A stretch of 64,000 nt of DNA, from contig NZ_JAPVBG010000003.1 of the NCBI RefSeq assembly GCF_026967805.1, forward strand, positions 1,054,001-1,118,000. Reading direction: 5' to 3'. The position numbers were made by a program, and so were the translations under genes. This document shows positions 8,773 to 16,916 of this stretch, piece after piece. The notes under the pieces were generated by a model. The model was not told the origin of the DNA, searched no databases, and saw only the letters and a list, made by a program, of their open reading frames with translations. How positions within the stretch are numbered: the first letter of the stretch is position 1; each line of letters begins with the position of its first letter. The DNA comes from Blastococcus sp. VKM Ac-2987. Its GTDB lineage: Bacteria; Actinomycetota; Actinomycetes; Mycobacteriales; Geodermatophilaceae.

Positions 8773-8904
8773 CACCGCGATTGTGCCTGCCGTTCGCGGC
8801 CCGGTCACGGGTTCGTCGCCTCCCTCACACGTTCCCGCCCTGCCAGGTCGGCGGGTGGGCGGCACGATGGAGGTCGACCACACCCGCTACCCAGGGAGGA
8901 CGAC

Positions 8905-9177
8905 GTGACCGAGCCCGGCTACTCGAGCGACGTGCCCGACGCCGACCGCGCGGAGCAGGAGGCGCTGGTCGACCCGCCCGCCCCCGGCCGCGCCGGGGAG
9001 GCGACGCCCCCGACCGGCGACGTGCCGGAGGCCGACGCGCTGGAGCAGCAGCTGGCCGCCCGGCCCGGTGAGGCCGGCACCCCGCGCGGGCCCATCGGGT
9101 ACCGCGAGGCCGACGACGCCGACGTCCTGGAGCAGGACGCCGACGTCCCCGTCGACGAGGACGACGTCCTCCGCTGA
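8905..9177 (+). CDS. small acidic repeat protein, function unknown
   Basis: 90 residues from GTG with an excellent ribosome binding site (AGGGAGGA at 8893). Very acidic and apparently disordered. The motif DVPDADRAEQ / DVPEADALEQ / DADVLEQDADVPV appears three times, so it is built from degenerate copies of one element. Such proteins are common and uncharacterised in this group. No membrane segment or signal peptide. Confidence 0.7.
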   Translation: MTEPGYSSDVPDADRAEQEALVDPPAPGRAGEATPPTGDVPEADALEQQLAARPGEAGTPRGPIGYREADDADVLEQDADVPVDEDDVLR

Positions 9178-9228
9178 CCCCGCGCGCCGGTCCGTCGGCC
9201 GGGTGAATTCCCGCCTCCGACCTGCTCC

Positions 9229-9263
9229 GGGTCCGCCGACCGGCCAGAGTGGGCGGCGGACCC
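9229..9263 (+). terminator. 10-bp perfect hairpin
   Basis: GGGTCCGCCG and CGGCGGACCC pair perfectly around a 15-nt loop between the acidic protein gene and the next start. It could end the upstream transcript or sit in the leader of the gene at 9280. Confidence 0.45.
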
Positions 9264-9279
9264 CGGGGAGGGAGGGCGC

Positions 9280-9600
9280 ATGACCGGCGACGCGAACGGC
9301 ACGTCCGTCCCCGACGCGGAGGTGCGTGCGGCCGCCGAGCGGTGGGCGCGGGCCGCCGGCGTCCCCCTCGCGACGGCGCAGGGCTCGGCGCCCCACCGGT
9401 CGCCGGCCCCGCTCCGGTTCCTCCGCGGTGCCCTCCTGGGCGCCGCTCTGGGCCTCCTCCTGCTGCTCATGGCCCGCGGCACCGGGATCACCGCCGTCCT
9501 CGGGGTGGTGCTGGCCGTGGCGGTCTGCGTGCTCGCCGGGCGGATCTCCGCCCAGCGGCGGCAGCGTGCCCCCGGCCGGACGGCGCCGTCCCGGGGCTGA
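9280..9600 (+). CDS. small two-helix membrane protein, unknown
   Basis: 106 residues. A strong GGGAGGGAGGG tract precedes the ATG. The N-terminal 45 residues are soluble; two closely spaced hydrophobic helices follow (from FLRGALLGAALGLLLLLMA to VLGVVLAVAVCVLAG) with an Arg-rich tail, so both termini are probably cytoplasmic. No family recognised. Confidence 0.65.
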   Translation: MTGDANGTSVPDAEVRAAAERWARAAGVPLATAQGSAPHRSPAPLRFLRGALLGAALGLLLLLMARGTGITAVLGVVLAVAVCVLAGRISAQRRQRAPGRTAPSRG

Positions 9601-9662
9601 CCGCCGTCCTGGTGATCGGCCTCCGCTCTGGTCAGGCTTCCCTAACTGATCGAGGAGGGGCC

Positions 9663-10397
9663 ATGCCGAGCTGCCCGAGCCACCCCGCGCCCGAGCGCCG
9701 TCCCGCGGCCGACGGGCTCCGCCCTGCCGCCGCCGAACGCGCTCGCACCGTCGCCACCCGCGCGGCGGCCACCGTGTGCGCCCGCGGTGTGGAGGGCGGA
9801 CGGCTGCTCGCGCACACCGTCACCCGCGCCGGCCAGGTGCTGCTCGTCGTCCCGGCCGACGGCGACCTGCTGTCGGCCGTCCGCGCGGCTCCGGACCAGG
9901 ACCTCTCCGCCCTCGTGATGATCAGCGACCACGCCCCGGTGGCGCTGCGCCGGCCGGTCCGGGCCCAGCTCTGGCTGTCGGGCTGGGCGACCCCGGTCGG
10001 CCCGGCCGACCGCCGCGCCGCCGTCCTGGCCTTCGCCGAGGTGGTGCTCGGCGAGGGCGGGGAGGGCATCGACGTGAGCCCGCAGGAGTTCGCTGCGGCC
10101 GCGCCCGACCTGCTGGCCGGCATCGAGCCCGACCACCTGCGGCACCTCGCCACCGACCACGCCGACGTCCTCGACCTGCTGGCCGGGCGGCTGCCCGCCG
10201 GGTTCGTCGGGCCCGGGGACGTGGTCCGGCCGCTCGGGCTGGACCGGTTCGGCTTCCGGCTGCGGGTCGAGGGCCCGTACGGGGACACCGACGTGCGGGT
10301 GCCCTTCCCGCGGCCGCTCACCTGCACCGGCCAGCTCGGCCCGGCGGTGGCGCAGCTGCTGTGCGCCGCCCGCGCCGGGCGGGTCCGCCGGGGCTGA
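9663..10397 (+). CDS. DUF2470 domain protein (HugZ-like)
   Basis: 244 residues. GAGGAGGGG ends two bases before the ATG. The N-terminal part (about 25-135) resembles a split-barrel flavin/heme-binding fold; the C-terminal part (about 155-240) matches DUF2470, with HLRHLATDHADVLDLLA and LGLDRFGFRLRV. This pairing is found in heme-utilisation proteins of the HugZ/HutZ group and in uncharacterised relatives. It ends two bases from the convergent helicase. Confidence 0.78.
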   Translation: MPSCPSHPAPERRPAADGLRPAAAERARTVATRAAATVCARGVEGGRLLAHTVTRAGQVLLVVPADGDLLSAVRAAPDQDLSALVMISDHAPVALRRPVRAQLWLSGWATPVGPADRRAAVLAFAEVVLGEGGEGIDVSPQEFAAAAPDLLAGIEPDHLRHLATDHADVLDLLAGRLPAGFVGPGDVVRPLGLDRFGFRLRVEGPYGDTDVRVPFPRPLTCTGQLGPAVAQLLCAARAGRVRRG

Positions 10398-10399
10398 GC

Positions 10400-12349
10400 T
10401 CAGCCGGCGATCTCGCGCAGCAGCTCCGCCAGCCGGGTGCGGCGCGGCCGCACGTCGACGTCGCGGACGGCCCGGGCCAGGGCCGCACCGCTGGCGTGCA
10501 CGATCGACAGGTGCCGCTGGGCCCGCGTGAGGGCGGTGTAGACCAGCGGGCGCGACAGCATCCCGCCGGCCTCGGGCGGCAGCACGACCACCACCCCGGG
10601 CCACTCCGAGCCCTGCGCCCGGTGCACGGTGATCGCCCAGCCGTGCCGCAGGTCGAACAGCGCCTGCCCGTTGACGGTGACCGGGCCGGAGGCGAACGCG
10701 ACGTCGAGAGACCCCTCGCCGGCCTTGGTGACCACGCCGACCTCGCCGTTGGCGAAGCCGGTGGGCTCCAGGTCCAGGTGGTTGGCGGTCGCGACCACGC
10801 GGTCGCCCGGGTCGAAGCCGAAGACGGCGCCCTCCCCGGGGTTGAGTTGCGCCTTGAGCGCCTTGTTCAGCTCGATGGTGCCGGCCGGACCGCGGTGCAC
10901 GGGGGTGACCACCTGCACCGCGGACGGCTCGATGCCCAGTGCCCGGGGGATGGAGTCGGTGACCAGCTGCACCACCCGGCGGGCGGCTTCGGCGCTGCCG
11001 GTGGCGGGCACCACGACCACCTCGCGGTCGGGGGAGTCCACCGGCGGCAGCTCCCCGCCGCGCACGGCCGACGCCAGGCGGGCGATCGCCCCGCCCTCCG
11101 CCTGCCGGTACAGGGTGCTGAGCTCGGTCACCGGCACGACCCCGGAGTCGATCAGGTCGCCCAGGACGTGCCCGGGACCGATCGAGGGCAGCTGCGCCGG
11201 GTCGCCCACCAGCAGCAGGTGCGTGCCGTCCGGGCAGGCCTCCAGCAGCGCCGCGGTCAGCTCGACGTCGAGCATCGAGGCCTCGTCGACCACGACGACG
11301 TCGGCGTCCAGCGGCCACTCCTCGGTGCGCGAGAAGCCGCCGGAGGCGCCCTGGGCGCCGAGCAGCCGGTGCACCGTCACCGCGGGGTGGTCGGTGAGCT
11401 CCTCCAGGCGCTTGGCCGCCCGGCCGGTGGGGGCGGCCAGGGCGACGTCGGTGCCCTTGGCCTGCAGCAGCTTCACCACGGCAGCGACCGTGCGGCTCTT
11501 GCCGGTGCCCGGCCCGCCGGTGAGCAGGCTGACCCCGGCCGTGAGCACCTGCGCCACGGCCTGCTTCTGCGCCTCGTCCAGGCCCTTGGCCACCGTGCGC
11601 ACCGCCGCGGGGTCGGCGATCCGCTCCGCGGCGGCCGCCAGCCGGGCCACGCCCTCGGCGACGGCCTCCTCGGCCATGCCGAACCGGGCGAGGGAGAGCG
11701 TGCGCAGGGAGGGGTCCGGCTCGGCCGGCTCCTCCGCGTCGTCGTCCTCCGGCAGCGGGGGCTCGTGCTCGAGCACCTCCCCGGAGTCGACGGCGGCGAT
11801 CACGGCTGCGGCGGGATCGCCGATGCCCTCGGCCCGCAGCGCCGCCACGACGAGGTCGATCGGCAGCACGGTGTGCCCGTCGCGGGTCGCCGTCCGCAGC
11901 GTCAGCCCGACGATGGCCCGGCCGCGGCGCGCGTCCTGCCGGTCGGCGCCCTGGAGGACGGCGATCGCCAGCCGGTCGGCGTCGCCGAGCGTGACGCCGG
12001 GCAGCCCGAGCAGCGCCCACGGGTCGTCGCGCAGCCGGCGCGCGGCGTCGGGGCCCAGGCCGTCGGCCACGCCCGCGGCGAGCTTGGCGGGCAGCCCCGC
12101 CGTCACCAGCATCTCCACCACCTCGTAGGTGGGCGCGGCGGCCAGGAAGCTGGAGAACAGCCGCTCGGCCCGCTGGCGGCCCACCCGCGGCAGCTTCATC
12201 AGCCGGTCGGCCGTGACGTCGTCGGGGCCGGTGATGCCCGCGGCCGGGAGGTCCGCCGCCGTCCGCTTGCCGAGGCCGGGCCACAGCCCGGCGGTGCAGA
12301 AGGCGGCGAAGACCAGGTCGGGGCCGGGGGTGGTGGGGTCGGCGGTCAC
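10400..12349 (-). CDS. RecD2/TraA-type SF1 DNA helicase
   Basis: 649 residues from GTG at 12349. Domains in order: helix-hairpin-helix DNA-binding region (KLPRVGRQRAERLF), linker, then SF1B helicase core with Walker A LTGGPGTGKSRT near residue 280, Q-like LDEAQKQAV before it, DEAS box VVVVDEASMLD, GDPAQLPSIGPG (motif III), and WAITVHRAQGSEWPGVVVV (motif V/VI region) near the C-terminus. These are 5'-3' helicases of DNA repair without RecB/RecC partners. The GTG overlaps the stop of the aldo/keto reductase upstream (GTGA), so translation is coupled. Shorter than typical RecD2 (about 720-800 residues), mainly at the N-terminus. Confidence 0.88.
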   Translation of the reverse strand: MTADPTTPGPDLVFAAFCTAGLWPGLGKRTAADLPAAGITGPDDVTADRLMKLPRVGRQRAERLFSSFLAAAPTYEVVEMLVTAGLPAKLAAGVADGLGPDAARRLRDDPWALLGLPGVTLGDADRLAIAVLQGADRQDARRGRAIVGLTLRTATRDGHTVLPIDLVVAALRAEGIGDPAAAVIAAVDSGEVLEHEPPLPEDDDAEEPAEPDPSLRTLSLARFGMAEEAVAEGVARLAAAAERIADPAAVRTVAKGLDEAQKQAVAQVLTAGVSLLTGGPGTGKSRTVAAVVKLLQAKGTDVALAAPTGRAAKRLEELTDHPAVTVHRLLGAQGASGGFSRTEEWPLDADVVVVDEASMLDVELTAALLEACPDGTHLLLVGDPAQLPSIGPGHVLGDLIDSGVVPVTELSTLYRQAEGGAIARLASAVRGGELPPVDSPDREVVVVPATGSAEAARRVVQLVTDSIPRALGIEPSAVQVVTPVHRGPAGTIELNKALKAQLNPGEGAVFGFDPGDRVVATANHLDLEPTGFANGEVGVVTKAGEGSLDVAFASGPVTVNGQALFDLRHGWAITVHRAQGSEWPGVVVVLPPEAGGMLSRPLVYTALTRAQRHLSIVHASGAALARAVRDVDVRPRRTRLAELLREIAG

Positions 12350-13326
12350 CGGTCCGACCGTCGCTCGGGGTAGCTGAAGGGCGGTGCCGAGACGTCCTCG
12401 AGCGCGGTGCGGATCGCCGCGGGCAGCCGGACGACGTCGGCGTCGAGCGAGGCCTGCAGCTGCTGGGCGGTGCGGGCCCCGACCACCGGGGCGACGACGC
12501 CCGGCCGGTCGCGCACCCAGGCCAGCGCCACGGCCAGCGGGCTGGTGCCCAGGCCGTCGGCGGCGGTGATGACGGCCTCCACGATGCGGTCGGACTTCGA
12601 GGATCGGAGCCCGTCGATGAAGCCCTCCCACTGGGGCGAGGCGCCGCGGGACTCCGTGGGGGTGCTGTGCCGGTACTTGCCGGTGAGGAGCCCGCGGCCC
12701 AGCGGCGACCACGGGAGCACCCCCAGGCCCAGCGCCTCGGCGGCGGGCACGACTTCCCGCTCGACCCCGCGCTGCAGCAGCGAGTACTCCACCTGGGTGC
12801 TCACCAGCGGGGTGCGGCCCGGCCACGCCCGCTGCCAGGTGGCGGCCTGCGCGGTCTGCCAGCCGGTGAAGTTGCTGACGCCGATGTAGCGGGCCCGGCC
12901 GGAGGCGACGGCGAGGTCGCAGGCGGCGAGGGTCTCCTCGAGCGGGGTCGTCTCGTCCCACGCGTGCAGCTGCCAGAGGTCGACGTAGTCCAGCCCGAGG
13001 CGCTCCAGGGAGGCGTCCAGCGCCGAGATCAGGTGCCCCCGGGAGGCCCCGCGGCCCATCGGCCCCGGCCCGGTGCGCCCGACCGCCTTGGTGGCGACGA
13101 CGACGTCGGACCGCGGGACGACGTCGGCCAGCAGGTGCCCGAGGACCCGCTCGCTCTCGCCGTCGCAGTAGACGTCGGCGGTGTCGACCAGCGTCCCGCC
13201 GGCGTCGACGAAGGCCGTGAGCTGCATGGCGGCCTCGTCCTCGTCGGTGTCACCGCCCCACGTCATCGTGCCCAGCGCGAGCCGGGACACGACCAGACCG
13301 CTGCGCCCCAACGCCCGTTGCTCCAC
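12346..13326 (-). CDS. aldo/keto reductase
   Basis: 326 residues from GTG at 13326, which sits 8 nt behind a minus-strand -10 element. The AKR (beta/alpha)8 barrel is clear: RLALGTMTWGG, VDTADVYCDGESE with catalytic Asp and Tyr, the active-site Lys in ATKAVGR, LDYVDLWQLHAWD with His, and IGVSNFTGWQ. NADPH-dependent reduction of aldehydes or ketones; substrate unknown. Its last codons overlap the helicase start, an odd pairing without obvious functional link. Confidence 0.9.
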   Translation of the reverse strand: MEQRALGRSGLVVSRLALGTMTWGGDTDEDEAAMQLTAFVDAGGTLVDTADVYCDGESERVLGHLLADVVPRSDVVVATKAVGRTGPGPMGRGASRGHLISALDASLERLGLDYVDLWQLHAWDETTPLEETLAACDLAVASGRARYIGVSNFTGWQTAQAATWQRAWPGRTPLVSTQVEYSLLQRGVEREVVPAAEALGLGVLPWSPLGRGLLTGKYRHSTPTESRGASPQWEGFIDGLRSSKSDRIVEAVITAADGLGTSPLAVALAWVRDRPGVVAPVVGARTAQQLQASLDADVVRLPAAIRTALEDVSAPPFSYPERRSDR

Positions 13327-13334
13327 GACCGGCC

Positions 13335-13340
13335 AACCTA
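13335..13340 (-). promoter_or_regulatory. -10 element TAGGTT for the aldo/keto reductase
   Basis: TANNNT on the minus strand, 8 nt before the GTG at 13326; a near-leaderless transcript is predicted. Confidence 0.5.
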
Positions 13341-13415
13341 CCGCCGCCGGCCGACGGCCACCGGGGAGCGTGCACACCTTCGGGGCGGCGCGGCGGTCGG
13401 CCGCGGCCCGACGCC

Positions 13416-13421
13416 TAGGGT
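13416..13421 (+). promoter_or_regulatory. -10 element TAGGGT upstream of uppP
   Basis: TANNNT hexamer 8 nt before a GTG at 13430 that opens a short frame ending at the uppP start. The predicted TSS is near 13428, giving uppP a leader of about 60 nt. Confidence 0.5.
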
Positions 13422-13429
13422 GAGCACCC

Positions 13430-13486
13430 GTGCCCGAACGCTCCCGCTCCTGCCCGGCTGCCCGCATCCTGCCCGGGGGGTGCTGA
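13430..13486 (+). CDS. putative leaderless leader peptide before uppP
   Basis: GTG-initiated frame of 18 codons ending in TGA one base before the uppP ATG. The product would be VPERSRSCPAARILPGGC, with two Cys and three Arg. It fits the pattern of leaderless short ORFs described in mycobacteria: the -10 box at 13416 places the transcript start at or next to this GTG. uppP itself has only a weak G-rich ribosome binding site, so coupling is plausible. No direct evidence of translation. Confidence 0.4.
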   Translation: MPERSRSCPAARILPGGC

Positions 13487-13487
13487 G

Positions 13488-14354
13488 ATGGGCTGGATCG
13501 AGGCGATCGTCCTCGGGCTGGTCCAGGGGCTCACCGAGTTCCTGCCGATCTCCTCCAGCGCCCACCTGCGCGTGGTGGGGGAGGCCTTCGGCTGGGAGGA
13601 CCCGGGCGCGGCGTTCACCGCCATCACCCAGATCGGCACCGAGGCCGCCGTCCTCCTGTACTTCCGGCACGACATCTGGCGGATCATCGTCGCCTGGCTG
13701 CAGTCCCTGGCCGGCCGCCGGAAGGGTGATCCCGACGCCCGCATGGGGTGGCTGATCATCGTCGGCACCCTGCCGATCGTCGTCCTCGGGCTGCTGTTCC
13801 AGGACTCCATCGAGACGACGCTGCGCGACCTGCGGATCGTCGCCGTCGCGCTGATCCTCTTCTCGTTCATCCTGTACTGGGCCGACCGCGTCGGCACCAA
13901 GCAGCGCGAGCTCCGGGAGCTGACCGTCGGCCACGGCATCGCCTTCGGGTTCGCGCAGGCGATGGCGCTCGTCCCCGGGGTGTCCCGCTCCGGCGGCACC
14001 ATCACCATGGGCCTCTTCCTCGGCTACTCCCGGTCGGCCGCGGCCCGCTACTCGTTCCTGCTCGCCGTCCCCGCCGTCCTGGGTTCGGGCTTCTTCCAGG
14101 TCTACGAGTCGCTGGGCGGCGACGTCGAGGGGCGGGCCATCTCCTGGGGGCCGACGATCCTGGCCACGGTCATCGCCTTCGGCGTCGGGCTCACCGTGAT
14201 CGCCTGGCTGCTGCGCTACCTGGACCGGGGCGACTTCACCCCGTTCGTCGTCTACCGGATCGTGCTGGGGCTGCTCATCCTCGTGCTGGTCTTCGCGGGC
14301 GTCCTCGACCCGGTGGGCTCGACCGAGATCAGCCCTTCGCCCACGCCGCGCTGA
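13488..14354 (+). CDS. uppP: undecaprenyl-diphosphatase UppP/BacA
   Basis: 288 residues, polytopic membrane protein. Both active-site signatures are present: LTEFLPISSSAHLRV near residue 20 and ALVPGVSRSGGTIT near residue 165. It dephosphorylates undecaprenyl pyrophosphate at the membrane, recycling the lipid carrier for peptidoglycan and wall polymers and giving bacitracin tolerance. Its place just before the phosphatase-DUF3090-SCO1664 group corresponds to Rv2136c in M. tuberculosis. A strong nested hairpin follows the stop. Confidence 0.96.
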   Translation: MGWIEAIVLGLVQGLTEFLPISSSAHLRVVGEAFGWEDPGAAFTAITQIGTEAAVLLYFRHDIWRIIVAWLQSLAGRRKGDPDARMGWLIIVGTLPIVVLGLLFQDSIETTLRDLRIVAVALILFSFILYWADRVGTKQRELRELTVGHGIAFGFAQAMALVPGVSRSGGTITMGLFLGYSRSAAARYSFLLAVPAVLGSGFFQVYESLGGDVEGRAISWGPTILATVIAFGVGLTVIAWLLRYLDRGDFTPFVVYRIVLGLLILVLVFAGVLDPVGSTEISPSPTPR

Positions 14355-14365
14355 CCGGTGCGGGC

Positions 14366-14404
14366 CGTGGCGCCCCGGAGCCGGACGGGCTCCTGGGCGC
14401 CACG
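14366..14404. terminator. strong nested bidirectional terminator hairpin
   Basis: CGTGGCGCCC pairs with GGGCGCCACG (10 bp); inside, GGAGCC pairs with GGCTCC (6 bp) around a 5-nt loop, with one C/T mismatch between the two stems. It lies between the convergent ends of uppP and the AMIN-like gene. Confidence 0.8.
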
Positions 14405-14415
14405 GGCCCAGGGGC

Positions 14416-15987
14416 TCAGCCCTCCGTGCCGGCGTCGAGGTCCAGCGTCCCGATCATCGCGTCGAGCACCGCGGCGTTGCCCTGGTAGTCGAAGCGCGGC
14501 AGGCCGACGGTGTCGGCGACCAGCGTGCGGGAGCCGTCCGCGCCGTCCGGGAGCCGGACGGCGTACCGGGTCGAGGGCGTGCCCTCGGGCCAGAGGCCCT
14601 GCCCGGTGGCGGTGCGCTCGATCCGCACCGCCTCCCGGCCGTCCACGGTCAGCTCGCGGCGCGCCTGCTCCCCGGGCTGCTCCTGGGTCACCCGGTCGAA
14701 GGCCACCGACTCGACCGAGAAGGCGATCGCGGCCACGCGCACGTCGGTGGCGTCGGGGACGTCGAAGTCCTGCGGGGAGAACCGGCTGCAGGCCGGCACG
14801 GTCTCGCCGGCGTTGACCGACCAGCCCGAGGGGTGGTCGACGGCGTACCCGGCCGGGCTGGTGCACGTCCCGCCCAGGGAGATGCCGGTGCCCGGCTCCC
14901 GGTCGAGCACGTCGACCACGATCCGCTGCGGATCCGACAGCCGGGTGACGGCGAAGGGGCGGCGCTGGTCCAGGCCGGCGAAGAAGGAGTACCGCCCCTC
15001 GAAGAGGGTGTCGGCGACGAGCGCCTGCAGCGTGCTCGTCCCGGCGATCTCCAGCTGCTCCCGGCCGTCCCACGGCCGGACGCCCTCGGGGGCGTCGCCC
15101 GGGAGCAGCAGGTTGGTCAGCGTGATGCCCAGGGCGGCGTCGCCGGGGACCTGCACCGGCTGCCCGGAGCCCTGGCTGCGCGGGTCCCCGGTGTAGCCGA
15201 CCCCGTAGCCGGCCTCGCCCTCCCCGGCCAGCTCGAAGACGATCCGGTCGAAGCCGTCGTGGGCGCCGAGCCGGACGTCGGTCAGCACGACCGGTGAGCC
15301 GGTGGCCTCGACGTCGACGTCGGCGGTGCCGCCCGGCCCGACCGGCTCGAGGCCACCGCCGGAGCCGCCGTCCCCGCCGGGCCGGTGCAGGACGTCGACG
15401 ACCAGGCGGGCCGGATCGGGGAGCGTGGTGACGCCGAAGGGCACCCGCTCCTCCAGGCCGACCGTCCAGGCGAGCATCGACTCGAAGTCGCCGGTCCGGA
15501 CCGCCTCGGTGATCACCTGCCCGCCGGGCGCGGTGAGCTGGTCGCGCCCCGGATACGTCTCCCGGGGCTGCTCCCCGGACAGGTCGACGCCGCTGGCCGG
15601 GCTCACCCGCACCTCCAGGAAGGCCGAGCCGGCCACCTCGATCTCCCGGCCGGAGCCGTCCTCGGTGATCGGCGGCTCGACGTAGCCGACCCGGTAGCTC
15701 GGGACCTCGTCGCCCTCGAACTCCAGGACGAACCGGTCGAAGGTCTCGTGCCCGGCGGCGCGCACGTCGGTGAGGTGGGCCGGGGCGCCGCCGGCGGGGA
15801 AGTCCCCGTCCTCCACCGTCCCCGTGCCGGGATCGCCGACCGGGGGCAGCGGCTGGTCGGCCGTCCGGAGGGCGCCGGTCGGATGGGGCCCGGTCGGGAG
15901 GACGCTCGGTGCTGGGGCCGTCGGGGAGCCGGTGGTCACCAGCAGCGTGCTGGCGCCCAACCCGGCGAGGAGCAGTCGCATCATCAC
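14416..15987 (-). CDS. secreted protein with tandem AMIN-like domains
   Basis: 523 residues; the first three codons are GTG ATG ATG, so the exact start is uncertain by two codons. A short signal peptide (LLLAGLGASTLLVTTG) may be a lipoprotein-like or Sec signal without a clear lipobox Cys. Two homologous domains follow, near 70-200 and 240-365: each begins with LTDVR.(A/L)G(A/H)(H/E)..FDR.V.EF and ends with (P/D)P.R(L/I)VVDVL, as in actinobacterial AMIN-like proteins thought to act at the cell surface. The C-terminal 150 residues form a separate domain of unknown type. Proline- and glycine-rich linkers join the parts. Confidence 0.72.
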   Translation of the reverse strand: MMMRLLLAGLGASTLLVTTGSPTAPAPSVLPTGPHPTGALRTADQPLPPVGDPGTGTVEDGDFPAGGAPAHLTDVRAAGHETFDRFVLEFEGDEVPSYRVGYVEPPITEDGSGREIEVAGSAFLEVRVSPASGVDLSGEQPRETYPGRDQLTAPGGQVITEAVRTGDFESMLAWTVGLEERVPFGVTTLPDPARLVVDVLHRPGGDGGSGGGLEPVGPGGTADVDVEATGSPVVLTDVRLGAHDGFDRIVFELAGEGEAGYGVGYTGDPRSQGSGQPVQVPGDAALGITLTNLLLPGDAPEGVRPWDGREQLEIAGTSTLQALVADTLFEGRYSFFAGLDQRRPFAVTRLSDPQRIVVDVLDREPGTGISLGGTCTSPAGYAVDHPSGWSVNAGETVPACSRFSPQDFDVPDATDVRVAAIAFSVESVAFDRVTQEQPGEQARRELTVDGREAVRIERTATGQGLWPEGTPSTRYAVRLPDGADGSRTLVADTVGLPRFDYQGNAAVLDAMIGTLDLDAGTEG

Positions 15988-16148
15988 GATCTCGCTTCCG
16001 GTCTCGGGGTCCGGGTTCCTGGCCCTGCCCGCGCCCTGCGCCCGTGAACTCGGCTCGGCCCGGTGTCACCGGATCGTCACGTGCACCGGGCGCCGCCCGG
16101 GTCGGCCGGGGTCGGAGCCGGGCCGGGGACCGGGGACGGACCACCGCC

Positions 16149-16154
16149 TACGCT
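16149..16154 (+). promoter_or_regulatory. -10 element TACGCT, leaderless
   Basis: Exactly 6 nt before the GTG at 16161, which puts +1 on the start codon. Confidence 0.6.
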
Positions 16155-16160
16155 CGCCCC

Positions 16161-16859
16161 GTGACCACCGTGATCCTGCTCCGGCACGGCCGGACGACCG
16201 CCAACACCGGCGGCGTGCTCGCCGGCTGGACCCCCGGCGTCCAGCTGGACGAGACCGGTCAGGCGCAGGTGCAGGCGGTGGGGGAGCGGCTGGCCAAGGT
16301 GCCGCTGGCCGCCGTCGTCAGCAGCCCCCTGGAGCGCTGCCGGCAGACCGTCGGCGCCGTCGTCGCCGGCCGGGAGCTGGAGCCGCAGACCGACGACCGG
16401 CTGGGCGAGGCCCGCTACGGCGACTGGACCGGCCGCAGCATCAAGGAGCTGGTCAAGGAACCGCTGTGGAAGGTCGTGCAGCAGCACCCGTCCGCGGCCG
16501 TGTTCCCCGGGGCGGAGGGGGAGGGGCTGGCCCAGACGCAGGCCCGCGCCGTGGCCGCGGTGCGGGAGTGGAACGCCCGGCTCGGCCCGGACGCGGTGTG
16601 GCTGGCGTGCAGCCACGGCGACGTCATCAAGGCGATCCTGGCCGACGCGCTCGGCCTGCACCTGGACCAGTTCCAGCGGATCGTCGTCGACCCGGCGTCG
16701 ATCTCGGTGGTCTCCTACACCGACACCCGGCCGTTCGTCGCCCGGGTCAACGACACCGGGGGCGACGTCTCGGCCCTTCTACCGCCGCCGCGCAAGGGCC
16801 GCCGGCGCAAGACCTCCTCCGACGCCGTCGTGGGCGGCGGAGCCGGCGCACCCGCCTGA
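16161..16859 (+). CDS. histidine phosphatase superfamily protein (Rv2135c-type)
   Basis: 232 residues from GTG. The catalytic RHG motif is at the very N-terminus (ILLRHGRTTAN), with SSPLERCRQT supplying the second Arg, an acidic GEARYGDWTG, and LACSHGDVIKA the second His, as in the phosphoglycerate mutase-like phosphatases. The conserved neighbours (uppP before, DUF3090 and SCO1664 family after) identify the MSMEG_4193/Rv2135c type. The basic, disordered tail (PPPRKGRRRK) is not part of the fold. Substrate unknown. Confidence 0.88.
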   Translation: MTTVILLRHGRTTANTGGVLAGWTPGVQLDETGQAQVQAVGERLAKVPLAAVVSSPLERCRQTVGAVVAGRELEPQTDDRLGEARYGDWTGRSIKELVKEPLWKVVQQHPSAAVFPGAEGEGLAQTQARAVAAVREWNARLGPDAVWLACSHGDVIKAILADALGLHLDQFQRIVVDPASISVVSYTDTRPFVARVNDTGGDVSALLPPPRKGRRRKTSSDAVVGGGAGAPA

Positions 16860-16904
16860 GCCGGTGACGCCGCCTCGCCTCCCCGGCTCGTCGGCGGCCC
16901 CGCG

Positions 16905-16910
16905 TAACCT
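16905..16910 (+). promoter_or_regulatory. -10 element TAACCT, leaderless
   Basis: Exactly 6 nt before the GTG at 16917. Confidence 0.6.
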
Positions 16911-16916
16911 GGGCGC

